This document shows positions 45,946 to 53,445 of a stretch of DNA of 64,000 nt, piece by piece (position 1 is the stretch's first letter; every line of letters starts with the position of its first letter). Below the pieces are notes generated by a model. It did no database searches, was not told the DNA's origin, and was given only the letters and a program-made list of their open reading frames with translations. Origin of the DNA: JBASEY01 sp049652745 (lineage in GTDB: Bacteria; CSSED10-310); the NCBI GenBank assembly GCA_049652745.1, contig JBASEY010000049.1, positions 1 through 64,000 of the forward strand, written 5' to 3'. The position numbers were made by a program, and so were the translations under genes.

Positions 45946-46517
45946 TGGACTCGGTGCTGAGTTGGGAAGTCTTGCGGTTGGGTATGATGGTCTTTTTTGC
46001 TCGGGTTATCGATGTATCTGTCGGAACTGTAAGAACGATCAGTACCGTTCATGGCCGGATGAAAACCGCTTTTATTCTGGGCGCTGTGGAAGTGAGTGTC
46101 TGGATAGTGGTAGTATCAAAGTTGATTGAGAAAATATCCGACCAACCGATTTTGGTTGTTTTTTATGCGTTGGGGTTTTCGACAGGCAATGTTGTTGGTA
46201 TTCTACTGGAGAGACGGATCGCGTTTGGTTATGCAGGTTTGAGAATTTTTTGCAGAAAAAAAGGCAAGGAAATGGCTGAAGCGCTTCGAAAAGCGGGATT
46301 TGCTGTAACAACCTTTCTGGGTCAGGGAAAATCAGGCCCTGTCCTTGAAATATATACGGTATGTAAACGCAGGCAATTGAAGGATATTCTGGAAATTTCC
46401 CAAGAAATCGAACCGGATGCTTTTTTCACTTCAGAGCATGTCGGTACGGTGCGGCAAATGGTAAAAACGCTGGAAAAACAACGAACCAGTTGGTGTGATT
46501 TTTTAAAAAGGAAGTAG
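45942..46517 (+). CDS. UPF0316/DUF2179-type membrane protein
   Basis: 191 aa. It matches the UPF0316 pattern: RVIDVSVGTVRTI, then GAVEVSVWIVVVSK, ALGFSTGNVVGILLERRIAFGYAGLRIF and a C-terminal cytoplasmic ferredoxin-like DUF2179 domain (KEMAEALRKAGFAVTTFLGQG, VCKRRQLKDILEISQEIEPDAFFTSE). Three or four membrane helices are in the first 100 residues. Function of the family is unknown. It overlaps the preceding gene by 4 nt, ending the glycan-like operon. Confidence 0.88.
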   Translation: MMDSVLSWEVLRLGMMVFFARVIDVSVGTVRTISTVHGRMKTAFILGAVEVSVWIVVVSKLIEKISDQPILVVFYALGFSTGNVVGILLERRIAFGYAGLRIFCRKKGKEMAEALRKAGFAVTTFLGQGKSGPVLEIYTVCKRRQLKDILEISQEIEPDAFFTSEHVGTVRQMVKTLEKQRTSWCDFLKRK

Positions 46518-46577
46518 CTGTCAAGGGATGGTTTGAGAATTGACAGAGGAGAAACTCATTTACTAGGAGGTTATAAA

Positions 46578-47285
46578 ATGAAGTTACAGAGAAAGATGAT
46601 ATGTTTTCTGTTGGTGATGGTCGTTTTTGTTTCTGTTCATCGGGTGGAGGGGAAAAAAGGTTCCGAGTTGATGGAAATATCGGAGTTTGCCGGGGCCGAT
46701 CCCGAAGCGAGGCTGGACTGGGTCAATAAAAAACTTGAAAGCAAAGAATTTACTTCAAGTGATATCAGTTCGGATTTGATGACTCGATTGATAATGGATG
46801 TGCTGGTCAAGCAGGCGACAGCGAAGGATCAGATGACGAAGTATGGAGAAATCCGCGGCAAATACACAAAGCTCGTTTCGACATACGAGTTGGAGAAATA
46901 TCTTGCCATGCAATATCTCGCCACTGTCCCGGAAGCTATGAACGCCGATGCCGAAGGAAAATGTAAAATAATTCACGGGCTGCACACGAGGGGTGTGTTG
47001 TCCTGGCCGGGCATAGCGGATGTGTTGACAGGGATGATGGTCTATCATTTGGCGACGGATAAAAAATATCAAGACATGACATCCATGCAAAAAATTGATT
47101 ATTTGACCAGTTTGGAAGGTTTGAAAGTGGTGTCGAACATGACGTCGTCGCAATTTTCCAAGTGTGTTGCGGCTGAGTTGATTTCGGGGACCCCGAAAGA
47201 TAAACAGCCGGAATTGATAAACGAAATTAACGCTATGTCTGATTTCTTCACCAAGTCATCGGTTCAAAAAGGATATCTCGACTGA
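46578..47285 (+). CDS. secreted alpha-helical protein of unknown function
   Basis: 235 aa from the ATG with AGGAGG 8 nt upstream; the longer frame (46533) lacks one. The Sec signal (about 1-24, MICFLLVMVVFVSVHRVEG) is followed by a mainly helical mature part with no known domain. It is rich in Lys/Glu/Met and reads like an all-helical repeat protein (DLMTRLIMDVLVKQAT, KYLAMQYLATVPEAMN). Followed 124 bp later by a DUF1579 gene. Not recognised. Confidence 0.68.
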   Translation: MKLQRKMICFLLVMVVFVSVHRVEGKKGSELMEISEFAGADPEARLDWVNKKLESKEFTSSDISSDLMTRLIMDVLVKQATAKDQMTKYGEIRGKYTKLVSTYELEKYLAMQYLATVPEAMNADAEGKCKIIHGLHTRGVLSWPGIADVLTGMMVYHLATDKKYQDMTSMQKIDYLTSLEGLKVVSNMTSSQFSKCVAAELISGTPKDKQPELINEINAMSDFFTKSSVQKGYLD

Positions 47286-47409
47286 AAAGACATCGGCGGT
47301 GGTATTCATTTGACAAGACGATTGACTTGGATAAAACTTGTGGCGATAGTTTGTGGTATCAGGCAGCCGTTATGGCGCTGAGAACAGACATCGATGTGGG
47401 GGAGGAGAC

Positions 47410-47871
47410 ATGAACACTTTACTGAGCAGGTCTAAAGGCAAATGGACTGGCGTGAAAAAACTGTGGCTGGCGCCAGGGAAATCCGTATGTGAAAGCGATA
47501 TCTCGGCAGAAGTCAATGAAACGGCGATGGGTCGCAGCGCTGTAATCGAATATTCATGGTCTTTGGAGGGGGAGCGCCAGGAGGGGCACTTGTTGCTGGC
47601 AACAGATTATGGAAAAGGAAACGTTCAGGCTGCCTGGGTCGATTCCTTCCACAAATCGACCGGCATCATGGTTTTAAAAGGGCAGTTCACCTCACCTGAC
47701 ACCATCGATCTGACGAGTCAGTATTCGACGGCGTCGGCGCCCGGGTGGGGATGGCGAATGGTTATTCGAGCTCCGGATGATCATCACCTGGAATTGATCA
47801 ACTATAATGTGACGCCCGAAGGCGAAGAACTCTTGACGATCGAAGTCAAGTTAAAACGAGCGAAGGCCTGA
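47410..47871 (+). CDS. DUF1579-like protein
   Basis: 153 aa from the ATG with GGAGGAG upstream (the frame extends to 47353). The beta-rich sequence contains a GKWTG start, AVIEYSWSLEGERQEGHLLL and VQAAWVDSFHKSTGIMVLKG, matching the DUF1579 pattern (lipocalin-like barrel, function unknown). There is no signal peptide. It is 7 nt upstream of a secreted protein gene. Confidence 0.72.
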   Translation: MNTLLSRSKGKWTGVKKLWLAPGKSVCESDISAEVNETAMGRSAVIEYSWSLEGERQEGHLLLATDYGKGNVQAAWVDSFHKSTGIMVLKGQFTSPDTIDLTSQYSTASAPGWGWRMVIRAPDDHHLELINYNVTPEGEELLTIEVKLKRAKA

Positions 47872-47878
47872 CCAAGAT

Positions 47879-48823
47879 ATGCCTGAAAAAATGAATCGGA
47901 CAAATAATTACATCCTGCCGCATGGTAAAACTCATTCGATTTGTAAGTTTCTTGTTTTGACGGCGTTAATCGCGCTTGTTTCCAAATCGAGTGTTTTTGC
48001 AACCATTTACCCGACAAATTTAAAGTATTTTAAACTTGTCCAGACTCCTGCTTTTGAAGGAGATCAAATACTTTTCATAAAATTGGATCGTGAGATTTAC
48101 AAGTATTCCGGGCCGGATTTCAATGATGTCCGTGTGTTTGACGCAAAGGACAAGGATATTGAAAGAATCATCAGGCGGATGGATGAAATCGGCGGGTTTG
48201 TTCCGGTGCCTGAATACAAGATTTCACTGGATCAGGAAAACAAGGCGACGATCATCGCGATTCATACCGACAAAGAACCGGTGACGGCGTTTCGACTGGA
48301 TATCGACCCCCCAGTTTTCGAAAAAAAAGTGACGGTCCAAAAAGTCATGGATGGGGAGACGGTCGATATCGTTCAAAAGCTCATCCAAACCCAAGTACAA
48401 GATGATGCAGCAGCTCAAAATATGACGATCTCTTTTGATGAAACTCGAAACCAGGAATATCGGATAGTAATCGACGACAGTGATTCCGAACCATTGAAAA
48501 TTGTTGCTGTATTTTTTTCTGTGCCGGAATATCGTCTATATTTTCAAGCGCAGGGAAACGTGTCCTATCAATTATATTGGGGTGAACCAAAAGTTGAGCC
48601 GCCGGTCCAGGATGCTTCCTTTTTGAAACAGGCTCTGGAGAGGGATGTTTCGGTTAAACAGGCTCGAGTCGGTCGCGGTTTTGCCAATCCCCGGTATGGT
48701 TCGCCCCGGAGCGATGGTCGGTCGGGTGACAGCGGGTATTCATGGGCTTTGTTTCCGATAATTGCGGTGATTTTGGCTGTATCGGGATTGGCATTTACCA
48801 AATTGGGCAAGCGAAAAGAATAA
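47879..48823 (+). CDS. secreted single-pass membrane protein, DUF3999-like
   Basis: 314 aa. Signal-like hydrophobic stretch at about 22-42, then a beta-rich ectodomain with YYPTNLKYFK-like start and VPEYRLYFQAQGNVSYQLYWGEPKVEPP near the end, loosely like DUF3999. A C-terminal transmembrane helix (about 289-306, WALFPIIAVILAVSGLAF) and basic tail follow. It is the last gene of the secreted cluster, 7 nt after the DUF1579 gene. The family call is weak; the topology is firm. The start could be the next ATG (47891). Confidence 0.55.
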   Translation: MPEKMNRTNNYILPHGKTHSICKFLVLTALIALVSKSSVFATIYPTNLKYFKLVQTPAFEGDQILFIKLDREIYKYSGPDFNDVRVFDAKDKDIERIIRRMDEIGGFVPVPEYKISLDQENKATIIAIHTDKEPVTAFRLDIDPPVFEKKVTVQKVMDGETVDIVQKLIQTQVQDDAAAQNMTISFDETRNQEYRIVIDDSDSEPLKIVAVFFSVPEYRLYFQAQGNVSYQLYWGEPKVEPPVQDASFLKQALERDVSVKQARVGRGFANPRYGSPRSDGRSGDSGYSWALFPIIAVILAVSGLAFTKLGKRKE

Positions 48824-48880
48824 TGCGGACAGGTTTTTCAGGGTTATACAGCCGGTGGCATAAAAAAAACACGGATTGTC

Positions 48881-48909
48881 TTGACATGATCGATTTGCAC
48901 GTGTATCTA
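48881..48909 (+). promoter_or_regulatory. sigma-70 promoter for tRNA-Val
   Basis: TTGACA (48881-48886), a 17-nt spacer and TATCTA (48904-48909). The start is predicted near 48916, about 26 nt before the mature tRNA. Confidence 0.75.
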
Positions 48910-48941
48910 TTTGCTTCGGTCGGCCTGCTGACTGATGATGA

Positions 48942-49013
48942 AGGCGCGTAGCTCAGTGGGAGAGCACTTCTCTGACGCGGAAGGGGCCAGGGGTTCGACC
49001 CCCCTCGCGCCTA
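48942..49013 (+). tRNA. tRNA-Val (GAC)
   Basis: 72-nt cloverleaf: acceptor AGGCGCG/CGCGCCT, D-stem GCTC/GAGC, anticodon stem CTTCT/GGAAG with loop CTGACGC (anticodon GAC), T-stem AGGGG/CCCCT with loop TTCGACC, discriminator A. The CCA end is not encoded. Confidence 0.95.
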
Positions 49014-49027
49014 TAATGAAGGTAAAC

Positions 49028-49054
49028 AATAACCCGGGGGATACCCGGGTTATT
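49028..49054 (+). terminator. strong hairpin between tRNA-Val and thrS
   Basis: A perfect 11-bp stem (49028-49038 with 49044-49054) with a 5-nt loop. It lies 15 nt after the tRNA, so it could end tRNA transcription or act as a processing barrier. It is not followed by a T run, so intrinsic termination is not certain. The rest of the 173-bp tRNA-thrS gap has no recognised riboswitch or T-box. Confidence 0.5.
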
Positions 49055-49186
49055 GATCATCCGATAAAAAAGCCCTTTGAATGGGGAAAATCGAAAGCCG
49101 GCTGATGGATGTGAAAGCCTGCCGACGCTAATGGAGAGTGTAATCTTTTTTTTAAAAAACGTTATTCGTTTGAACAGGAGTGACTC

Positions 49187-51118
49187 ATGGCTGAAATGAT
49201 CACCCTTAAATTGCCCGACAACAGCAATTTTGAGGTGCAAGCGGGAATTCTGGTAGATGATTTGATTGACAAGATTCTCCCGCAGAAAAAAAAGAAAATA
49301 ATTGGAGCCGTCATCGACGGAGAAATTCTGGATTTACGGGAACCTCTTTTGTCAGGAGGGTCGCTGGAATTTTTGTTTATGGGTGATACCAGGGCATTGG
49401 AGATTCTGCGCCATAGCGCATCTCACGTTATGGCCGAAGCCGTGTTACAGGTTTTTCCCGACGCAAAGCTCGGTATCGGACCGTCCACTGATGAGGGGTT
49501 TTACTATGATTTCAAGTTGTCCCGCCCGTTTTCTCCGGAGGATGTCGAGCAGATTGAAAAGCGTATGAATAAGCTGGTGACTGAGAATCGAGCATTCGAG
49601 CGGACTGAAATGTCGATCGAGGAAGCCATACGTTATTTTGGTGACAAGGGAGAAGTATTTAAAGTCGAGTTGATTCGTGATCTTGCAGATAAAGGTGAAA
49701 CGGTTATTTCGATTTACAGGAGCGGAGAATTCGAGGATTTATGTCGCGGTCCTCACCTTAGACATACCGGCCAGTTGAAGATTTTCAAACTGTTGTCAAC
49801 TGCGGCCGCTTATTGGCGAGGCGATGAAAGAAACGCGGTTTTACAGCGCCTGTATGGTACTGCTTTTTGGAATGCGGATGATTTGAAAGCTCATCTGGAA
49901 AACCTGGAAAAAATCAAGCAGCGGGATCATCGGCGGCTTGCGCGGGAGCTGGATTTATTTTCTGTTCATGAGGATGTTGGAGCCGGCCTGGTTTTCTGGC
50001 ATCCAAAGTTGGCGATGGTTCGTCATCTGATCGAAGAATTTTGGCGTGAGGAGCATATCAAGCGTGGCTACGGCTTTGTATATACGCCGCATATCGCACA
50101 GGAAGTTATCTATCGCACTTCCGGACATCTGGAAAACTATGCCGAGAACATGTATTCCCCGTTGTTGATCGATGAGAAGCCGTATTATTTAAAGCCGATG
50201 AACTGTCCCGGGCATATAAAAATTTATCAAACCAAACGTCGCAGTTATCGTGATCTTCCGATCCGGTATTGTGAGTTAGGCACTGTTTATCGATATGAGC
50301 GGAGCGGTACATTGCATGGTATGTTGAGAGTGCGAGGTTTTACTCAGGATGACGCCCATGTTTTCTGTACTCCTGATCAAATAGCCGATGAAGTTTTCGG
50401 CATCATCGATTTGGTCGATACCTTAATGACGGCTTTCGGTTATACCTATACGATCTTTTTAGCCACTCGTCCGGAAAAAGCGCTGGGTTCTGAAGAAGAA
50501 TGGCGGGTGGCGACGGAAGCGTTGAAAAATGCGCTTGAAAGATGGGGAAAGCCTTACCAAATAGATGAAGGCGGCGGGGTTTTCTACGCGCCGAAAATCG
50601 ATGTCAAGCTTAGGGACGCTTTGGGGCGGGAATGGCAAGGACCGACGATCCAAGTCGATTTGAATCTGCCTAAACGGTTTGATGTCACGTATATCGGCGC
50701 CGACAATGCCGAACATGAGGTCATCATGATTCATCGAGCGGTTTTGGGGTCGATGGAGAGGTTTGTCGGTGGTTTGATCGAGCATGTCGGCGGGGCGTTT
50801 CCGATGTGGTTTGCGCCGACACAGGCCATTGTTTTACCGATCACGGATCTTCAACTAGACAGCGCTTATGAATTAAAAAAGCGATTGGAAAAAGCCGGAC
50901 TGAGGATAGAAGTCGATACGCGGAACGAAAAAATCGGCTATAAGATTCGGGAAGCTCAGGCCATGAAAATCCCCTATATGCTTGTTTTGGGCGCCAAAGA
51001 GCAGGAATCCGGTGAGATTTCCGTTAGGCATCGTAAAAACGGCGATTTGGGCGCCATGAATGTGGAAGCGTTTATAGCTCGGTGTCATGATGAAATATCT
51101 CGGAAAACGATGGAATAG
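49187..51118 (+). CDS. thrS: threonine--tRNA ligase
   Basis: Class II aminoacyl-tRNA synthetase. It has an N-terminal TGS domain (1-64), an editing domain starting LRHSASHVMAEAV (His76, His80), and a catalytic core with KPMNCPGHI zinc cysteine near 341. Motif 2 is YRYERSGTLHGMLRVRGFTQDDAH and motif 3 is in the GGLIEHVGGAFPMW region. A C-terminal anticodon-binding domain ends the protein. At 643 aa it is full length. AGGAG lies just before the ATG. It is the first gene of the thrS-infC-rpmI-rplT block, the usual bacterial order. Confidence 0.98.
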   Translation: MAEMITLKLPDNSNFEVQAGILVDDLIDKILPQKKKKIIGAVIDGEILDLREPLLSGGSLEFLFMGDTRALEILRHSASHVMAEAVLQVFPDAKLGIGPSTDEGFYYDFKLSRPFSPEDVEQIEKRMNKLVTENRAFERTEMSIEEAIRYFGDKGEVFKVELIRDLADKGETVISIYRSGEFEDLCRGPHLRHTGQLKIFKLLSTAAAYWRGDERNAVLQRLYGTAFWNADDLKAHLENLEKIKQRDHRRLARELDLFSVHEDVGAGLVFWHPKLAMVRHLIEEFWREEHIKRGYGFVYTPHIAQEVIYRTSGHLENYAENMYSPLLIDEKPYYLKPMNCPGHIKIYQTKRRSYRDLPIRYCELGTVYRYERSGTLHGMLRVRGFTQDDAHVFCTPDQIADEVFGIIDLVDTLMTAFGYTYTIFLATRPEKALGSEEEWRVATEALKNALERWGKPYQIDEGGGVFYAPKIDVKLRDALGREWQGPTIQVDLNLPKRFDVTYIGADNAEHEVIMIHRAVLGSMERFVGGLIEHVGGAFPMWFAPTQAIVLPITDLQLDSAYELKKRLEKAGLRIEVDTRNEKIGYKIREAQAMKIPYMLVLGAKEQESGEISVRHRKNGDLGAMNVEAFIARCHDEISRKTME

Positions 51119-51194
51119 ACATTAGAATCACAGAAAGGTATTGGGTTCGATAGAGTGTTCTTCAAGGTATTTGGATTGTTTCAATGGGAGGTCT

Positions 51195-51707
51195 ATGCAG
51201 GCTAATAAAGACGAATGTCGTATCAACGAAAAAATCAGGGCTCCACAGGTTAGGTGTATCGGCCCGGACGGCAATCAGTTAGGTATCATTTCCCGGAATG
51301 AGGCTTTAGAGCTGGCGAGGGAAAATGAACTGGATCTGGTCGAAGTTTCACCGAATGCCGACCCGCCGGTTTGTCGGATCATGGATTATGGTAAATATAA
51401 ATATCAAAAATCCAAAAGAGATTCCGGAAAACAGAAGCAGAAAGGTTCAACGGTCAAAGAGGTCAAATTCCGGCCCAAAATCGATGTGCATGATTACAAT
51501 TTCAAGAGAGATCATGTCGAGAGGTTTTTAAAAAAGGGCGCGAAAGTCAGGGTGACCATCATGTTCAGGGGCCGGGAGCTGGCTCACACGGACAAAGGTC
51601 GGGAGATACTTGAAAAGGTTGCGGAAGAAATGACCGAGATTGCCAAAGTGGATCGTCAACCACTGCTTGAGGGACGCAACATGACTATGCTATTGTCACC
51701 AAAGTGA
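51195..51707 (+). CDS. infC: translation initiation factor IF-3
   Basis: 170 aa. The N-terminal domain has RINEKIRAPQVRCIGPDGNQLG, the linker is YGKYKYQKSKR, and the C-terminal domain has VKFRPKIDVHDYNFKRDH and a GREL block. The start is ATG with GGGAGG a few nt upstream. This differs from the AUU start of enterobacterial infC, so classical IF-3 self-repression through AUU is not expected here. A longer frame upstream to 51141 lacks support. Confidence 0.95.
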   Translation: MQANKDECRINEKIRAPQVRCIGPDGNQLGIISRNEALELARENELDLVEVSPNADPPVCRIMDYGKYKYQKSKRDSGKQKQKGSTVKEVKFRPKIDVHDYNFKRDHVERFLKKGAKVRVTIMFRGRELAHTDKGREILEKVAEEMTEIAKVDRQPLLEGRNMTMLLSPK

Positions 51708-51768
51708 TGGACGCTTTGAACCCATAACGTATTTAACATAGTGTCTTTAAAAGAAAAAGAGGTTTGAG

Positions 51769-51966
51769 ATGCCGAAAATAAAAACTAACAGGGGAGCAGC
51801 CAAGCGGTTTCGGGCGACCGGAACGGGCAAGCTGCGCAGATCGAGCGCTTTTCGAAGCCATATTTTAACCAAGAAAACCACAAAACGTAAACGTCAGCTT
51901 CGAAAGTCAGGGTTGGTACATGAAAATGACCATCAATTGGTCAAGAAGCTGATTCCTTACAAGTAG
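51769..51966 (+). CDS. rpmI: 50S ribosomal protein L35
   Basis: 65 aa and highly basic. MPKIKTNRGAAKRF start and KKTTKRKRQLRKSG middle as in L35. AGAGG site upstream. Between infC and rplT, the standard order. Assembles late on the large subunit. Confidence 0.97.
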   Translation: MPKIKTNRGAAKRFRATGTGKLRRSSAFRSHILTKKTTKRKRQLRKSGLVHENDHQLVKKLIPYK

Positions 51967-52003
51967 CTGTTGAAATGAAGCTGTCAAGGCGGAGGATTAA
52001 ACG

Positions 52004-52354
52004 ATGGCACGGGTAAAAAACAGTGTAACGTCAAGGCATCGCCATAAAAAAATATTGAAATTGGCAAAGGGTTATCGAGGATCACAGTCCCGGCGTTATC
52101 GTGCGGCGGTCGACGCTGTAAACAAAGCCGGTAGGCATGCATATATCGGAAGAAAGTTGAAAAAGCGACAATTCCGATCGCTTTGGATACAGCGCATCAA
52201 TGCAGGCGCTAGATTGAACGGTGTGTCATACAGCCAATTGATTTCCGGTTTGAAAAACGCCGGTATCGATCTGGACAGAAAAGCCCTGGCTGATCTGGCC
52301 ATGCATGAGCCTGAAGCTTTTACGGCTCTGGCCCAAATGGTGAAAGGGCAGTAA
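52004..52354 (+). CDS. rplT: 50S ribosomal protein L20
   Basis: 116 aa. Basic N-terminal extension (MARVKNSVTSRHRHKKILKL) and the RLWIQRINAGAR-type core (SLWIQRINAGARLNGVSYSQ), ending in a DLAMHEPEAFTAL segment. Early-assembly large-subunit protein; in some bacteria it also represses its own operon. GGAGG-like site upstream. Confidence 0.97.
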   Translation: MARVKNSVTSRHRHKKILKLAKGYRGSQSRRYRAAVDAVNKAGRHAYIGRKLKKRQFRSLWIQRINAGARLNGVSYSQLISGLKNAGIDLDRKALADLAMHEPEAFTALAQMVKGQ

Positions 52355-52375
52355 TCGACTTGAGAAGGGACGGCG

Positions 52376-52696
52376 ATGAACTCTGATACGTTCGTGCCGG
52401 AACTCCAGGCAAAACTCGACCTTCTAGAAACACGAATTCGTCAGATACTGGACCATGCAGCCGGCCTGAAACGTGAAAATATTCAATTAAGACGGGAAAT
52501 GGACGATCTCCGGGCACAACTCGAACTCGGAGGATTGAATAGTCAATACTCGTCAGCGGAGGTGGAGCGGTGGAAGGCGGAAGTTCAGGATTTGAGAACA
52601 ACCAGAGATCAGATAACGGGATCGATAGAAAATCTTCTGGTGGTGATCGAAGAACTCCAGATGGATTTGGACGGCAAAACCCCGCTTCAAGATTGA
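52376..52696 (+). CDS. ZapB-like coiled-coil protein
   Basis: 106 aa, mostly one coiled coil (about 8-55, LQAKLDLLETRIRQILDHA and LKRENIQLRREMDDLRAQLEL, then a break and a second helix). The position immediately before zapA and the length suggest a ZapB-type divisome protein that stacks on ZapA. The sequence similarity is only that of coiled coils. Its TGA overlaps the zapA start. Confidence 0.65.
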   Translation: MNSDTFVPELQAKLDLLETRIRQILDHAAGLKRENIQLRREMDDLRAQLELGGLNSQYSSAEVERWKAEVQDLRTTRDQITGSIENLLVVIEELQMDLDGKTPLQD

Positions 52697-52983
52697 CGGG
52701 CCCGGGAAAAACCGAGCAGCGGGTTCAGGTCGACATCTATGGAATTCATTATGTCGTTGTGGCGGAAGACAATCCGGACAGAGTGATCGAATTGGCAAAT
52801 CGGGTCGATCAAAAAATGAGGCAGATTGCTGAGATGAATCCAGGCCTCGCAACCGCCAAAATCGCGATTCTGGCAGCGTTGAATTTCGCAGAAAAAGCAG
52901 ACCGTCAGGAATCAATTTATAATTTAGTTGCACAGCGATCGGATTTGTTGTTAAAATTGATTGAAGCTGAACTGAACGATTGA
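52693..52983 (+). CDS. zapA: cell division protein ZapA
   Basis: 96 aa. FtsZ-bundling protein. The N-terminal strand-rich RVQVDIYGIHYVV and DNPDRVIELANRVDQKM precede a long helix (AKIAILAALNFAEKADRQESIYNLV) typical of ZapA. The frame extends upstream to 52570 without homology. The likely start is TTG at 52693, overlapping the previous TGA, so translation is coupled. The following gap holds the 6S RNA. Confidence 0.85.
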   Translation: MTGPGKTEQRVQVDIYGIHYVVVAEDNPDRVIELANRVDQKMRQIAEMNPGLATAKIAILAALNFAEKADRQESIYNLVAQRSDLLLKLIEAELND

Positions 52984-53159
52984 TTGGAATTAACCGGTTC
53001 AGATAGGAAAGGTTGTTCAGCCGGTAATGGCGGTTAAGTGATAAGTAAAAATGATCCGCGTTAAAGGGCGATTATGGATATTTTGGTGGTGATCAAACTG
53101 ACAATTATTCTGCTGATATCAGGATTTTTTTGTGAATGGTTTTTTCGCAGAATGTCTCA

Positions 53160-53352
53160 GGTTGACCCTCCTGCTGTGTTTGTGATGAGTTGGAGCTTGT
53201 TGGGCCAACACCTTTTAAAAGGGAGCTCTTTTTTCATTATGGCTTTCATGCCTGAGATAGTCAGGACGAAAAAAATAATGATGGGGGCACCCACCTGTGC
53301 AAACAGGTTCAATAGATCCTGCTCACACGGCATTTTGCGGGAGGGTTTTTTT
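53160..53352 (+). ncRNA. ssrS: 6S RNA
   Basis: 6S RNA binds the housekeeping RNA polymerase holoenzyme and represses transcription in stationary phase. Terminal stem: CCCTCCTGC (53166-53174) pairs with GCGGGAGGG (53337-53345), one G-U pair, immediately followed by seven T. The span between the stem ends is 180 nt, the normal 6S size. The 3' half has the characteristic GGGGCACCCACCTG, AACAGGTTCAA and CTCACACGGCA blocks, the last facing TGCTGTGTTTGTGATGAG in the 5' half. The gene lies directly after zapA, as in many proteobacteria. A 113-codon open frame across it is spurious. Confidence 0.8.
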
Positions 53353-53416
53353 ATCACTCAAATATCGTTTCCTTCCACCATCCAGGCTCTGAATACCATC
53401 CTCTCTGAAACTTGAT

Positions 53417-53437
53417 AACAGCCTCGATCAGGCTGTT
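53417..53437 (+). promoter_or_regulatory. hairpin just before the rny ribosome site
   Basis: Perfect 8-bp stem AACAGCCT/AGGCTGTT with a 5-nt loop, ending 5 nt before the GGAGGTGA ribosome site. Too close to the ribosome site and without a T run to be a plain terminator. It may limit or time translation of rny, or end a short upstream transcript. Confidence 0.45.
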
Positions 53438-53445
53438 GATGGGAG

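Noticed and set aside
53074..53415. 113-codon open frame between zapA and rny
   Set aside because: Lies across the 6S RNA, has no ribosome site and shows no family resemblance.
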